DNA from: Modestobacter sp. VKM Ac-2982
Lineage (GTDB): Bacteria > Actinomycetota > Actinomycetes > Mycobacteriales > Geodermatophilaceae
NCBI RefSeq assembly: GCF_026967935.1
Contig: NZ_JAPVBL010000002.1
Coordinates: 760,155-824,154 of the forward strand
DNA length: 64,000 nt
Direction of reading: 5' to 3'
Part shown: positions 19,944-29,664 of the stretch, piece by piece
Numbering within the stretch: the stretch's first letter is position 1
Layout: the number at the start of each line of letters is the position of its first letter
Program-made: the position numbers and the translations under genes
Notes under the pieces: model-generated
The model's database searches: none
What the model was told of the DNA's origin: nothing
Seen by the model: only the letters and a program-made list of their open reading frames with translations

Positions 19944-21013
19944 CCGAGGCGCTCGCCGCTGACGACGTCGAACAGGTGCACGTGGCCCTGCCGCGGGGTC
20001 ACGTGGATGACCTCGCCCTTGGCCGGGGGACGCCGCCCGTCGACCCGCGCGATGATCTCGCTCTCGCCGTCGCCGACCTTGGTCCGCCCGTACACGTAGG
20101 CGTCGGCGCCGAGCTCCTCCACCACGTCGACGTCGATCGGCAGCCCCTGGTCGGAGACCTCGAGGTCCTCCGGGCGCACGCCGACGGTCACCTGGCTGCC
20201 GGCGGCGTGGCCGAGCACGTCCCGGCCCACCGGGTAGATCGTGTCGCCGAACGGGACCCCGCCGTCGACCTGGGGCAGCTGGAACAGGTTCATCGCCGGC
20301 GAGCCGATGAACCCGGCCACGAACACGTTGCGCGGGAAGTCGTACAGCTCACGCGGCTTGCCGACCTGCATGAGCAGCCCGTCCTTGAGCACCGCCACCC
20401 GGTCGCCCATGGTCATCGCCTCGACCTGGTCGTGGGTGACGTAGACGGTGGTCACGCCCAGGCGCCGCTGCAGCGAGGCGATCTGGGTGCGGGTCTGCAC
20501 GCGGAGCTTGGCGTCCAGGTTCGACAGCGGCTCGTCCATCAGGAACACCTGCGGGGAGCGGACGATCGCCCGGCCCATCGCGACCCGCTGCCGCTGGCCA
20601 CCCGACAGCGCCTTGGGCTTGCGGTCCAGGTAGGGCTCCAGGTCCAGCAGCTTGGCGGCGTCCTCGACCCGCGAGCGGCGCTCCTCCTTGCCGATGCCGG
20701 CCATCTTGAGCGCGAAGCCCATGTTGTCCGCGACGCTCATGTGCGGGTAGAGCGCGTAGTTCTGGAACACCATCGCGATGTCCCGCTCCTTGGCGGCGAC
20801 GTCGGTGACGTCCTTGCCGCCGATGAGGATCCGCCCCCCGTCGATGTCCTCCAGACCGGCGAGCATCCGCAGTGAGGTCGACTTGCCGCAGCCGGACGGG
20901 CCGACCAGGACGAGGAACTCACCGTCCTCGATCTCGAGGCTGAGCGCGTCCACCGCGGGGCGGTCGGCCCCGGCGTACAGGCGGGTCGCGGAGTCGTAGG
21001 TGACAGACGCCAT
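19940..21013 (-). CDS. ugpC: Carbohydrate ABC transporter ATPase (MsmX/UgpC type)
   Basis: A 357-residue ABC ATPase with Walker A GPSGCGKST, signature LSGGQRQRVAMGRA, Walker B VFLMDEP and a C-terminal regulatory OB (TOBE/MalK-type) domain. Such ATPases energise sugar importers and often serve several permeases. The permease-binding protein operon at 25.1-28.3 kb has no ATPase of its own, so this gene is the likely motor. It is coupled to the aldose epimerase gene downstream (ATGA overlap) and separated from xylB by a 107-nt gap. Confidence 0.94.
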   Translation of the reverse strand: MASVTYDSATRLYAGADRPAVDALSLEIEDGEFLVLVGPSGCGKSTSLRMLAGLEDIDGGRILIGGKDVTDVAAKERDIAMVFQNYALYPHMSVADNMGFALKMAGIGKEERRSRVEDAAKLLDLEPYLDRKPKALSGGQRQRVAMGRAIVRSPQVFLMDEPLSNLDAKLRVQTRTQIASLQRRLGVTTVYVTHDQVEAMTMGDRVAVLKDGLLMQVGKPRELYDFPRNVFVAGFIGSPAMNLFQLPQVDGGVPFGDTIYPVGRDVLGHAAGSQVTVGVRPEDLEVSDQGLPIDVDVVEELGADAYVYGRTKVGDGESEIIARVDGRRPPAKGEVIHVTPRQGHVHLFDVVSGERLG

Positions 21014-21120
21014 GGTGTGGTCCTCCTACCGGCAGGAACGTGCCGGACGATCCGAGTGGGTGGGGTCACGGTGATGCTGTGCTGATCGTGCGGTCTCGCG
21101 AGCGTGCTACCTGCTGCGGG

Positions 21121-22542
21121 TCATGACCGTGGGGCGGTCATGTCCCGCACCTCGGCGTAGCGCTCCCGGACGAACGGGACGGGGTCGGCCTCGAACACCT
21201 CGGTGCTGGTGGCCGGCCACACCGGCGGCGTGCTGCCGCCGGCCAGGACCCAGGCCGCCTGGCGGGCGGCGCCGTCAGCGACGTACTCCCCCGGCGGCGG
21301 GACGAGCACCGGCACACCGAGGACGGCCGGCGCCAGCCGGCGCACCGCCTCCGAGCGGGCGCCACCGCCGACGAGGAACACCCGCCGGACCGGGTTGCCC
21401 AGCGCGGCGATCGCCTCCAGCCCGTCGGCCAGCCCGCAGAGCAGCCCCTCGATCGCCGCCCGGGCCAGGTGCGCCGGGTCGGCCGTGGACAGGGTCAGCC
21501 CGTGCACCGCCCCGGTCGAGTGCGGCCGGTCCGGGGTCCGCTCGCCCTCCAGGTAGGGCACGACCACGAGCCCACCGGAGCCGGCGGGCGCGGTGAGCGC
21601 CAGCCGGGACAGCTCCTCGTGGTCGACCCCGAGCAGCCGCGCCGTGGCGTCGAGCACCCGTGCGGCGTTCAGGGTGACCACCAGCGGCAGGAAGTTGCCG
21701 GTGGCGTCGGCGAAGCCGGCGACGGTGCCCGTCGGGTCGGCGCTGGGCGTGCTGGAGACCGTCGACACCACCCCGGAGGTGCCGATGGAGAGGACGACGT
21801 CGCCGGGCTCGGCGCTGATGCCCAGCGCGGCGGCGGCGTTGTCGCCGGTGCCCGGGCCGAGGAGCGCACCACCGGCGGCACCGAGGGCGCCGCCGGCCAC
21901 GGTGCCGGCCCGCTCGGCCGGTCCCAGCACCCGTGGCAGCACCGGGGTGTGACCGAAGGCCCGCTCCAGCAGGTCGAGCCGGTAGGACTCCTCGGCCGGT
22001 GACCAGTAGCCGGTGCCGCTCGCGTCCCCCCGGTCGGTGACCAGGCCGTCGAGCCCCTGGTCACCGCCGGACAGCTGCCAGGTGAGCCAGTCGTGCGGGA
22101 GACAGACCGCCGCCGTCCGGGCCGCGTTCTCCGGCTCGTGCTCGGCCAGCCAGCGCAGCTTGGTCACGGTGAACGACGCGACCGGCACCAGGCCGACGGC
22201 GTCGGCCCAGGCCTGCCCGCCGCCGAGCTCGGCGGTGAGGTCGGTGGCCGCCTGTGCGGAACGGGTGTCGTTCCACAGCAGCGCCGGGCGGACCACCTCC
22301 CCGTCGGAGTCCAGGCACACCATCCCGTGCTGCTGCCCGCCGACGGCGACCGCGGCGACGTCGGCGAGGCCACCGGCCTCCTCGATCGCCGTCCGCAGCG
22401 CCGCCGACCAGGCGGCCGGGTCGACCTCGGTGCCGTCGGGGTGCGACGCCCGGCCCTCCCGGACCAGGCGACCGCTCTCGGCGTCCCGCACCACGACCTT
22501 GCACGACTGGGTCGACGAGTCGACCCCGGCCACCAGCGTCAT
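21121..22542 (-). CDS. xylB: Xylulokinase
   Basis: A 473-residue FGGY-family sugar kinase. It has the N-terminal ATPase site [13 protein letters not shown], the substrate segment [11 protein letters not shown], the central WNDTRSAQA and the C-terminal [18 protein letters not shown] nucleotide motif. It phosphorylates D-xylulose to xylulose 5-phosphate for the pentose phosphate pathway. It starts 1 nt after the xylA stop, so the two are co-transcribed. An 8-bp inverted repeat (21122-21142) overlaps its stop codon and may be a weak terminator. Confidence 0.95.
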   Translation of the reverse strand: MTLVAGVDSSTQSCKVVVRDAESGRLVREGRASHPDGTEVDPAAWSAALRTAIEEAGGLADVAAVAVGGQQHGMVCLDSDGEVVRPALLWNDTRSAQAATDLTAELGGGQAWADAVGLVPVASFTVTKLRWLAEHEPENAARTAAVCLPHDWLTWQLSGGDQGLDGLVTDRGDASGTGYWSPAEESYRLDLLERAFGHTPVLPRVLGPAERAGTVAGGALGAAGGALLGPGTGDNAAAALGISAEPGDVVLSIGTSGVVSTVSSTPSADPTGTVAGFADATGNFLPLVVTLNAARVLDATARLLGVDHEELSRLALTAPAGSGGLVVVPYLEGERTPDRPHSTGAVHGLTLSTADPAHLARAAIEGLLCGLADGLEAIAALGNPVRRVFLVGGGARSEAVRRLAPAVLGVPVLVPPPGEYVADGAARQAAWVLAGGSTPPVWPATSTEVFEADPVPFVRERYAEVRDMTAPRS

Positions 22543-22543
22543 G

Positions 22544-23734
22544 TCAGCGGGCGCCGAGCAGGTGCTCGATCATCAGCTGGTCGACCCGGACGACACCGGC
22601 GCCGCGCTTGGCCACGGCGTCGGCGTCGAAGTCCTCGAACGCCGAACGGTCGGCGAGCAGGTCCTCGAAGGTCTCGCCCGCGGCGAGGGTGGGCTGACGC
22701 AGCTCGGGCACGCGCGCAGCGGCCAGGGCCTCCTGCACCTCGGGGTCGGCCCGGAACGCCGCCGCGCGCTCCTTGAGCAGCAGGTAGGTGCGGATGTTGG
22801 CCGCGGCCGAGCGCCACACGCCGTCCATGTCCTCGGTGCGCAGCGGCTTGTAGTCGAAGTGCCGCGGGCCGGTGTAGGCCGGGGCCCCGTCGGCGCCGCC
22901 GTTCTCCAGCAGGTCGACGGTGGAGAAGGCCTGCAGCAGGTCGCCGTGCCCGAAGACCAGGTCCTGGTCGAACTTGGGGCCGTGCTGGCCGTTGAGGTCG
23001 ATGTGGAAGAGCTTGCCGGCCCACAGCGCCTCGGCGATGCCGTGGGTGAAGTTCAGGTTCGCCATCTGCTCGTGCCCGGTCTCCGGGTTGAGCCCGACCA
23101 GGTGCGAGTGCTCGAGCTTGGCGATGAAGCCCAGCGCGTGCCCGATCGTGGGCAGGAAGATGTCGCCGCGGGGCTCGTTCGGCTTCGGCTCCAGGGCGAA
23201 CTTCAGGCCGTAGCCGCGGGCCTCGGAGTAGGCCGCCAGGGTGTCGATCGACTCGGCGTAGCGGTCCAGCGCGGCGATCAGGTCCTTGGCCATGTCGACC
23301 TCGGCGCCCTCACGGCCGCCCCACAGCACGTAGGTCTGCGCCCCCAGCTCGGCGGCCAGGTCCATGTTCCGCATGACCTTGCGCATCGCGTAGCGACGCA
23401 CCTCGCGGTCGTTGGCGGTGAGCCCGCCCTCCTTGAACACCGGGTGGGTGAACAGGTTGGTCGTCACCATCGGCACGACCAGGCCGGTCTCGTCGATCGC
23501 GGCACGGAAGCGCTTGATGTGCGCGTCGCGGGCGCTGGTGTCGCTGCCGAAGGGGATCACGTCGTCGTCGTGGAAGGTGACGCCGTAGGCGCCCATCTCG
23601 GCGAGCCGGTGCACCGACTCGACGACGTCCACCGGCGCGCGGGTCGCGGTGCCGAACGGGTCGGCGGCCGGCCAGCCGACGGTCCAGAGACCGAAGGTGA
23701 ACTTGTCCTCGGGGGTCGGCTTCAGCGTGCTCAT
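22544..23734 (-). CDS. xylA: Xylose isomerase
   Basis: A 396-residue TIM-barrel enzyme of the actinobacterial class I type. It shows the catalytic histidine in [13 protein letters not shown], metal ligands in [14 protein letters not shown] and [16 protein letters not shown], and the second site in [15 protein letters not shown]. It converts D-xylose to D-xylulose using two divalent metals. The start at 23734 ([20 protein letters not shown]) follows GAGAGGAA and matches the family; the long upstream open frame is non-coding and overlaps the divergent repressor. A TGTTTCG/CGAAACA palindrome lies 81 nt upstream. Confidence 0.97.
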   Translation of the reverse strand: MSTLKPTPEDKFTFGLWTVGWPAADPFGTATRAPVDVVESVHRLAEMGAYGVTFHDDDVIPFGSDTSARDAHIKRFRAAIDETGLVVPMVTTNLFTHPVFKEGGLTANDREVRRYAMRKVMRNMDLAAELGAQTYVLWGGREGAEVDMAKDLIAALDRYAESIDTLAAYSEARGYGLKFALEPKPNEPRGDIFLPTIGHALGFIAKLEHSHLVGLNPETGHEQMANLNFTHGIAEALWAGKLFHIDLNGQHGPKFDQDLVFGHGDLLQAFSTVDLLENGGADGAPAYTGPRHFDYKPLRTEDMDGVWRSAAANIRTYLLLKERAAAFRADPEVQEALAAARVPELRQPTLAAGETFEDLLADRSAFEDFDADAVAKRGAGVVRVDQLMIEHLLGAR

Positions 23735-23814
23735 CGGGGTGTTCCTCTCGCTGGGTGGCGCGGGCGGGTGCAGGGCGACACCGGGGTACCCGGTCCCTGC
23801 GGGTGACGATCTTT

Positions 23815-23831
23815 TGTTTCGCCTCGAAACA
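23815..23831. promoter_or_regulatory. Palindromic operator between xylA and the ROK repressor
   Basis: TGTTTCG-CCT-CGAAACA is a perfect 7-bp inverted repeat with a 3-nt spacer. It lies in the 125-nt divergent region, 81 nt before xylA and 29 nt before the ROK gene. The AT-rich core stands out from the GC-rich surroundings. It is probably the binding site of the ROK repressor, releasing xylAB when xylose is present. Confidence 0.75.
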
Positions 23832-23859
23832 TAAGGCAGGAGTTGGCTAACCTCAACCG

Positions 23860-25065
23860 GTGACGCAGCGACTGGCCGACGTGCCGAGCGGGGCCCGGCA
23901 GTCGACCCTGCGCACCACGAACCTGGGCCTGGTGCTGCGCACGGTGTGCGCGTCGGCCGGCCCGCTGTCGCGGTCGGACGTCGCCGCGGCGACCGGGATG
24001 ACCCGGGCCACGGCCGCCCGCCTGGTGGACGAGCTGCTCGCCGGCGGACTGCTCGACGAGGGTGAGCGCGACCCGCTCCCCCGGCGCGGCCGGCCGGCGA
24101 CGCCGCTGCTGCCCGGCGCGCGGTTCGCCGCCCTCGGGCTGCAGGTGGACGCCGGTCTGCTGGCGGCGCGGGTGCTCGACCTGCGCGGCCGAGTGGTGGC
24201 CGAGCGCGTCGAGCAGGCCGATCTGCGCGGCAGCGAACCCGCCGCCACCTTCGCCCGGCTGGGCGGGCTGACCAGCGGACTGCTGGCCGGCCTGCCCGCC
24301 GGGCTGCAGCTGGTCGGCGGCGGCCTGGCGCTGCCCGGGGTGGTGGACGAGCGGGCCGGCGTCCTGCTGCGCGCCCCCAACCTCGGCTGGTCCGACCTCC
24401 CCACCGCCGACCTGCTCCGCCGCGTGGTGCCGCCGGGCCTCGCGCTCGACCTCGGCAACGAGGCCGACCTCGCGGCACGCACGGTCGCCCAGGAGGCGCC
24501 CGGCCGGGCCGGGCCGCACCGGGACTTCCTCTACCTGTCCGGCCAGATCGGCATCGGCGGCGCCATCGTGCTCGACGGCCGGGTGGTCACCGGCAGCTCC
24601 GGCTGGGCCGGCGAGGTGGGCCACGTGTGCGTCCGGCCGGACGGACCGGCCTGCAGCTGCGGCTCCACCGGGTGCCTGGAGCTCTACGCCGGCCGCCACG
24701 CGCTGCTGCGCGCCGCCGGGCTGCCGCTGGACGCCTCCCCCGGCGACCTGGCCCGACTCGTCCGCGACGCCGACCCGGCCGCCACGGCCGCCCTCGAGAC
24801 CGGCGCCTGGGCCCTCGGCGTGGCCCTGGCCGGCGTCGTCAACGTGGTCGGCATCCCGACCGTCGTCCTGGGCGGGCACCTGGCCGAGCTGGCCGACCTG
24901 CTGCGCCCCGCGCTGGAGGGACACCTGGCCGGCCGGGTGCTCTCCGCCCGCTGGCGCCGGCCCCGGATCCTGAGCCCCGGCGGCCCGCTGGCCGCCGGGG
25001 CGACCGGAGCGGCGCTGCGGGCCCTGGGCGGCGTCCTGGCCGACCCGGCGGACCGGTTGGGCTGA
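23860..25065 (+). CDS. xylR: ROK-family xylose-responsive repressor
   Basis: A 401-residue protein with an N-terminal winged helix (about 25-85, [20 protein letters not shown] as recognition region) and a sugar-kinase-like ROK domain. The ROK zinc motif [10 protein letters not shown] is present near residue 265, as is the [23 protein letters not shown]/sugar region. ROK repressors of this layout control xylose genes. The start is GTG at 23860, immediately after the palindromic operator. It is divergent from xylA, supporting XylR function and autoregulation. The exact inducer is inferred. Confidence 0.88.
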   Translation: MTQRLADVPSGARQSTLRTTNLGLVLRTVCASAGPLSRSDVAAATGMTRATAARLVDELLAGGLLDEGERDPLPRRGRPATPLLPGARFAALGLQVDAGLLAARVLDLRGRVVAERVEQADLRGSEPAATFARLGGLTSGLLAGLPAGLQLVGGGLALPGVVDERAGVLLRAPNLGWSDLPTADLLRRVVPPGLALDLGNEADLAARTVAQEAPGRAGPHRDFLYLSGQIGIGGAIVLDGRVVTGSSGWAGEVGHVCVRPDGPACSCGSTGCLELYAGRHALLRAAGLPLDASPGDLARLVRDADPAATAALETGAWALGVALAGVVNVVGIPTVVLGGHLAELADLLRPALEGHLAGRVLSARWRRPRILSPGGPLAAGATGAALRALGGVLADPADRLG

Positions 25066-25096
25066 TCGCCCGGGGAGCTGGCGCACGACCGGTCCG

Positions 25097-26011
25097 CTAC
25101 TTCCCGAAGCCGGCGGTGAGCCCGCTGAGCAGGTACCGGCGACCGACCAGGTAGAGCACGAAGATCGGGACGACCGACAGCGTGACCGCCGCGAGCAGAC
25201 CCGGGACGTTCGTCCCGAACTGGCCCTGGAAGTCCCAGAGACCGAGGGTGAGCACCCGGGTGCTCTCGGACTGGGTCAGCACCAGCGGGAAGAGGAACCC
25301 GTTCCAGGCGTTCAGCGCGGTGAACACCGAGATGGTCGTGATCGCCGGCTTCGCCAGCGGCAGCACCAGGTTGCGCAGGACGCCGAACGGGCCGGCGCCG
25401 TCGAGGGTCTGCGCCTCGTACAGCTCCTTGGGGATGTCCCGCAGGCTGTTGGTCATCACCAGCAGCGCCACCGGCAGCGCGAACGCGGCCGTGGGCAGGA
25501 TGATCGCCAGCAGGGTGTCGTACAGCCGCAGCTGGGTGATCAGCAGGTAGACCGGGATGATCGTCGCCTGCGCCGGGATGGCCAGCCCGATCAGCATGAT
25601 CGAGAAGAACCGCTGCACCAGCGGACCGGCGTTGCGGGCGACCGCGTAGGCCGCCGGCACGGTCACCGCGACCACGATGGCGACGGTGGCGACGGTGACG
25701 ATCACGTTGTTGGTCAGGTACGTGAGGAAACCGCCCTCGAAGACGGTCACGTAGTTGTCGATCGTCGGGTCCGTCGGCGGCTTCAGCGGGCTGGTCGACA
25801 GGTAGTCCTGCCGGGTCCGGAAGCTCGCCGCGACCAGGTAGTACAGCGGGACGGCGACGATGACCAGCCAGCAGGTGGCCAGGACGCCGGCCAGCCAGTT
25901 CGGCCGCTCCCGCCGTCCACTGGTGCTGCCGCCCCGACGACGGCGGACCGGTGGTGCGGCGGTGGCACCGGTGGGGGCCTCCGGGAGAGTCGCGGTCTGC
26001 GCCACGGTCAC
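25097..26011 (-). CDS. Sugar ABC transporter permease (MalG type)
   Basis: A 304-residue inner-membrane permease with six predicted helices after a basic proline-rich N-terminus. The EAA loop that docks the ATPase is ELYEAQTLDGAGPFGVLRNLVLPL near residue 205. GTG at 26011 overlaps the upstream permease stop (GTGA); a second GTG at 26005 is possible. Last gene of the binding protein-permease-permease operon, convergent with the ROK repressor. No ATPase is encoded here. Confidence 0.93.
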   Translation of the reverse strand: MTVAQTATLPEAPTGATAAPPVRRRRGGSTSGRRERPNWLAGVLATCWLVIVAVPLYYLVAASFRTRQDYLSTSPLKPPTDPTIDNYVTVFEGGFLTYLTNNVIVTVATVAIVVAVTVPAAYAVARNAGPLVQRFFSIMLIGLAIPAQATIIPVYLLITQLRLYDTLLAIILPTAAFALPVALLVMTNSLRDIPKELYEAQTLDGAGPFGVLRNLVLPLAKPAITTISVFTALNAWNGFLFPLVLTQSESTRVLTLGLWDFQGQFGTNVPGLLAAVTLSVVPIFVLYLVGRRYLLSGLTAGFGK

Positions 26012-26904
26012 GCCCCTTCCTGCTGGCTGTTCATGTCGCGGAAGCCGGTGGCCTTGGTGACCAGGAGCGACAGGCCGGCACCGAGCGCGAGCAGCAGCAC
26101 CGCGATGGCGCTGGCGTAGCCGAACTCGAAGGCGCTGAAGCCGGTGATGTACATGTACAGGGGCGCGATGCGGGTCGTCGTCCCGGGCCCACCGCCGGTG
26201 AGGATCAGCACGGTGTCGAACGTCGTGAAGGACCCGACCACCATCAGCACCGTCGAGGTGATGATCGTGTACCGCAGCAGCGGCACGGTGATCTGGAAGA
26301 ACTGCTTGTACCGACCGGCGCCGTCGATCGTGGCCGCCTCGTACAGGCTGGCCGGGATGGTCCGTGCCGCGGCTTGGTAGAGCAGCGTGTGGAACGGCAC
26401 GTACTGCCAGGTGATCACGAAGATCACCGTGTAGATGACGATGCTGGTGTCGCCCAGGAAGTTGAACTGGCCCAGGAAGGGCAGCGACTGGGTGACCCCG
26501 AAGTTCGGGTCGAGCACCGAGCGCCACAGCAGCGCGATGGCCGCGGTGGACAGCAGCAGCGGCAGGAAGAACAGCGAGCTCAGGATCGCCCGGTTGCGCT
26601 GCCGGCCGGCGGCCCAGACCCCGATCAGCAGTGCGACCGGGGTCTGGACCAGCCAGGACAGGACCATGAACACGAGGGTGAGCACCAGGGCGTCACGCGC
26701 CTCACCGTCTCCGGCCAGGCGGCTCCAGTTGCCCGCCCCGGACGGCTGCGGGAACCCGAAGCCGTCCCAGTCGGTGAAGCTGAGGTAGACGACCAGCAGC
26801 ATCGGCACCACTGCGAACAGCCCGAAGAACAGGACTGCCGGTGCCGCGTACCACGCGGACGGGCGCTGCTGCCCCGTCTGCGTTGATGACCCTCGTGAGC
26901 TCAT
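26008..26904 (-). CDS. Sugar ABC transporter permease (MalF type)
   Basis: A 298-residue permease with six helices and the EAA motif SLYEAATIDGAGRYKQFFQITVPLL cut into its conserved parts: EAATIDGA followed about ten residues on by ITVPL. It pairs with the following permease to form the membrane channel for an oligosaccharide importer. It starts 43 nt after the lipoprotein gene. The N-terminal MSSRGSSTQTGQQRPSAWYA is polar and short, as in CUT1 family members. Confidence 0.93.
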   Translation of the reverse strand: MSSRGSSTQTGQQRPSAWYAAPAVLFFGLFAVVPMLLVVYLSFTDWDGFGFPQPSGAGNWSRLAGDGEARDALVLTLVFMVLSWLVQTPVALLIGVWAAGRQRNRAILSSLFFLPLLLSTAAIALLWRSVLDPNFGVTQSLPFLGQFNFLGDTSIVIYTVIFVITWQYVPFHTLLYQAAARTIPASLYEAATIDGAGRYKQFFQITVPLLRYTIITSTVLMVVGSFTTFDTVLILTGGGPGTTTRIAPLYMYITGFSAFEFGYASAIAVLLLALGAGLSLLVTKATGFRDMNSQQEGA

Positions 26905-26947
26905 GACCTTCTCGTCCTCGTTGCGGTGCTGACTCAGCCGGCTCGGC

Positions 26948-28264
26948 TCAGTCGGACAGGGCGTCGACGAAGCCCTGCGGGGTCTGCTCGCCGAGGAAGA
27001 ACAGCGAGAGCTGCTCGAGCATCTCGGTCGCCTCGTCGGCCTGCAGGTCCTGGTCCCAGGAGAGCTGGAAGTTCTCCGCGTCCACCGTCTGGTCGTAGAT
27101 GAAGGTGGTGTACTCGGAGTTCTCGGCCTCCTCGAGCTTCTCCCGCACGCCGGTCACCGGCGGGACGTCACCGGCGGCGATGAGGTCGTCGATGTAGGTC
27201 TCGTCGGTCAGCGCGGTGGAGAGGAACTCCTCCGCCGCCTCCTTGTTCTCGGAGTCGGCGGTCAGCGAGTAGAAGTTCGACACGTTGCCCACGAGGTTGG
27301 ACGGGTCACCCTCGCCACCGGTCACGGCCGGGAAGGGCGCCCAGCCGAGGTCGCCGGCCTCGACGAAGTCCGGGCTCTGGCCGAGCTGGTTGACGAACTC
27401 CCAGGAGCCCATCAGGTGGAAGCCGGCGTCGCCCTGGGCGAGGATCGTCGAGGCGCCACCGACGTCGTAGCCGACGGAGGCGAACTCGGTGCCGAAGCCG
27501 CCGCGGTCGATGAGCTCCTTGAGCATGGTCATCGCCTCGAGCACCTCGGGCTGGCTCCAGTCGCCCTCCACGCCGTCGCGGATGTTCTGGAAGACCTGCG
27601 GGCCACCGACGCGGTCGAGCAGGTACTCGGCCCACATCAGCTCGGTCCACGCCTGGTTGCCGGCGAGGGCGATCGGGGTGACGTTGGCGGCCTTGAGCTG
27701 GTCGACCGCGGCGAGCAGGTCGTCCCAGGTCTCGGGGACCTCGACGCCGGCGGCGTCGAGCACCGACTTGTTGTAGAAGAGGACGACCGGCTGCATGCCG
27801 CGCATCGGCAGGCCGTAGTTCTTGCCGTCCAGCTCCGCACCGGCGAGGACGCTGGGCAGGAACGCGTCCCGCAGCTCGGGGTTCTCGTCCAGCAGCGGGG
27901 TCAGGTCCTCGACCGTGCCGGCGTCGACGTACTCCTTGAGGTTGCCGCCGCCCCAGTTGAAGAAGAGGTCGGGAGCCTGCGGGGAGCCGATCGCGGTGCG
28001 CAGCCGCTGCTTGTACGGGTCGTTGCCGAAGGTCGCCAGCTCGAAGTCGCCGGCCTCCGACTGCTCGTTGAAGCGCTCGATCGAGGCTTCCTCGATGGGG
28101 TTGAGGGTCGTGTCCTGGAGGGCCCACACCTGTCCGGTGCCGCCCTCACCCCCACCGCCGCCACCGCTGCCGCTGGGGCCCGAGGACCCACACGCAGCGA
28201 CCGAGGCAAGCAGGACGAGGGTGCTGGCGGACACGCCAACACGGGTCAGACGCTGGGAAGTCAT
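26948..28264 (-). CDS. Extracellular sugar-binding lipoprotein of ABC transporter
   Basis: A 438-residue CUT1-type solute-binding protein. A type II signal peptide ends in the lipobox SVAAC, followed by a Gly/Ser-rich linker, so the protein is anchored outside the membrane. The mature part has typical family segments (GKNYGLPMRGMQPVVLFYNK, GDAGFHLMGSWEF). The start at 28264 follows AAAGGTGG; the longer upstream frame crosses the operator. The CGAAAGTTTCG palindrome 34 nt upstream matches the one before the divergent LacI gene, and the GH3 gene lies beyond it. Together this suggests import of xylo- or related oligosaccharides. Confidence 0.93.
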   Translation of the reverse strand: MTSQRLTRVGVSASTLVLLASVAACGSSGPSGSGGGGGGEGGTGQVWALQDTTLNPIEEASIERFNEQSEAGDFELATFGNDPYKQRLRTAIGSPQAPDLFFNWGGGNLKEYVDAGTVEDLTPLLDENPELRDAFLPSVLAGAELDGKNYGLPMRGMQPVVLFYNKSVLDAAGVEVPETWDDLLAAVDQLKAANVTPIALAGNQAWTELMWAEYLLDRVGGPQVFQNIRDGVEGDWSQPEVLEAMTMLKELIDRGGFGTEFASVGYDVGGASTILAQGDAGFHLMGSWEFVNQLGQSPDFVEAGDLGWAPFPAVTGGEGDPSNLVGNVSNFYSLTADSENKEAAEEFLSTALTDETYIDDLIAAGDVPPVTGVREKLEEAENSEYTTFIYDQTVDAENFQLSWDQDLQADEATEMLEQLSLFFLGEQTPQGFVDALSD

Positions 28265-28297
28265 CCCACGCCACCTTTCCTGTTTCGTCGTTGAAAA

Positions 28298-28310
28298 CCG
28301 AAAGTTTCGG
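28298..28310. promoter_or_regulatory. LacI-type operator before the sugar-binding protein gene
   Basis: CCGAAAGTTTCGG is a perfect palindrome with a central G, 34 nt upstream of the lipoprotein start. The same CGAAAGTTTCG core occurs at 28444-28454 on the LacI side. GAAA/TTTC palindromes with an odd centre fit LacI-family pentose repressors. Confidence 0.8.
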
Positions 28311-28443
28311 GCAGTTGCGAGAACGTAAGCCACGTCACCGGCGGGTGTCAACGCCCCCACTGGCCGTTGCACGAGCCGTTGCCGCACCGTTATCGGCGGG
28401 TGAACTGGCCGCCTGGCGCAACGCCTGGTGACTATGCAATCTC

Positions 28444-28454
28444 CGAAAGTTTCG
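28444..28454. promoter_or_regulatory. Second LacI-type operator before the LacI gene
   Basis: CGAAAGTTTCG repeats the core of the operator at 28298-28310, 144 bp away (start to start, near 13-14 helical turns). The two sites could be bridged by one LacI-family tetramer or act separately on the two divergent promoters. Confidence 0.75.
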
Positions 28455-28561
28455 ATAACGTCCGGTCACGCCGACAGCGACGCCGGCCTGACCGCTGCCG
28501 CGAGGTGGCCAGGCTCCCGTGGGGTCGCTCCGGCACCGAACGAGGACCGGGAGGGCCGAGA

Positions 28562-29560
28562 GTGGCATCGCAACAGCTGGGCCGACCGACGTTGGCGAGC
28601 ATCGCCGCGGCGGCCGGCGTCTCCCTGCCCACCGTGTCCAAGGTGGTCAACGGCAAGACCGACGTGGCGCCGGCCACCCGGGCGCACGTCCAGCAGCTGC
28701 TGGAGGAGCACAAGTACGTGCCGGTGAGCCGCAAGTCGCCCGAGGACCTCCTGGTCGACGTCGTCTTCACCGCCCTGGACAGCCCCTGGGCCGTGGAGAT
28801 CCTGCGCGGGGTGACCGAGAGCGGGCTGGAGGTCGTGCTCTCCTCCCAGTCGCGCTCCTCCGACAGCGACTGGGTCGGGGCCCTCATCGCCGGTGGCCGA
28901 CGGGGTGCCCTCGTGGTCACCTCCCGGCTCACCGCCACCGACCAGCGCCGGCTGGGTCGTTCCAAGCTCCCGGTGGTCGTCATCGACCCGGTCGACATGC
29001 CCGGACAGGACGTGCCCAGCGTCGGCGCCACCAACTGGGCCGGCGGGCTCGCCGCCACCGAGCACCTGGTCGAGCTGGGGCACCGGCGGATCGCGGTCAT
29101 CGGCGGTCCGCAGGACTACCTGTGCAGCCGGGCCCGGATCGACGGCTACCGGGCCGCCCTGGAGCGAGCCGGCATCGCCGTCGACCCGGACCTGGTCCGC
29201 CACGGCACCTTCCGCCACCAGGGCGGCTACGACCAGACCCGCGCACTGCTCGCGCTGCCGGAGCCGCCGACCGCGGTCTTCGCCGGCAGCGACGAGCAGG
29301 CCTTCGGGGTGATGGAGGCCGCCCGCCAGGCCGGGCTCTCGGTCCCCGAGGACCTGAGCGTGGTCGGCTTCGACGACCTGCCGATGGCCCGCTGGTCCTC
29401 CCCGCCCCTGACCACCGTCTGCCAGCCGCTGGCCGACATGGGGCGGCTGGCCGGTCGCATGCTGCACGAGCTGATCGACGGCAGGCAGCTGTCGAGCCAG
29501 CGCGTGGAACTGGCCACCCTGCTGGTCACCCGCGCCTCCACCGCCGCGCCCCGCCGCTGA
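28562..29560 (+). CDS. LacI-family transcriptional repressor
   Basis: A 332-residue repressor. The N-terminal helix-turn-helix is TLASIAAAAGVSLPTVSKVV (residues 9-28) with the hinge near 50-60. A periplasmic-binding-protein-like ligand domain follows, with VVIDPVDMPGQDVPSVGATN and the C-terminal VPEDLSVVGFDDLPMARWSS. GTG at 28562 follows GGAGGG. It is divergent from the sugar importer and upstream of the GH3 gene, with CGAAAGTTTCG operators on both sides of the divergent region. It probably controls the importer, the GH3 enzyme and itself in response to a xylo-oligosaccharide or xylose. Confidence 0.92.
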   Translation: MASQQLGRPTLASIAAAAGVSLPTVSKVVNGKTDVAPATRAHVQQLLEEHKYVPVSRKSPEDLLVDVVFTALDSPWAVEILRGVTESGLEVVLSSQSRSSDSDWVGALIAGGRRGALVVTSRLTATDQRRLGRSKLPVVVIDPVDMPGQDVPSVGATNWAGGLAATEHLVELGHRRIAVIGGPQDYLCSRARIDGYRAALERAGIAVDPDLVRHGTFRHQGGYDQTRALLALPEPPTAVFAGSDEQAFGVMEAARQAGLSVPEDLSVVGFDDLPMARWSSPPLTTVCQPLADMGRLAGRMLHELIDGRQLSSQRVELATLLVTRASTAAPRR

Positions 29561-29664
29561 CCCTGTCTGCCGGGCACCGCCGCACCCCCGCCCGCTGCCC
29601 GACCCACCGCGCCCGACCCCCGCGCCGCCGCCGGCGCGCCGAACCGACCCCAGGAGCCCGTCTC

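Noticed and set aside
21122..21142. 8-bp inverted repeat at the xylB stop as a terminator
   Set aside because: Short stem overlapping the coding end and no T-run; mentioned in the xylB entry only.
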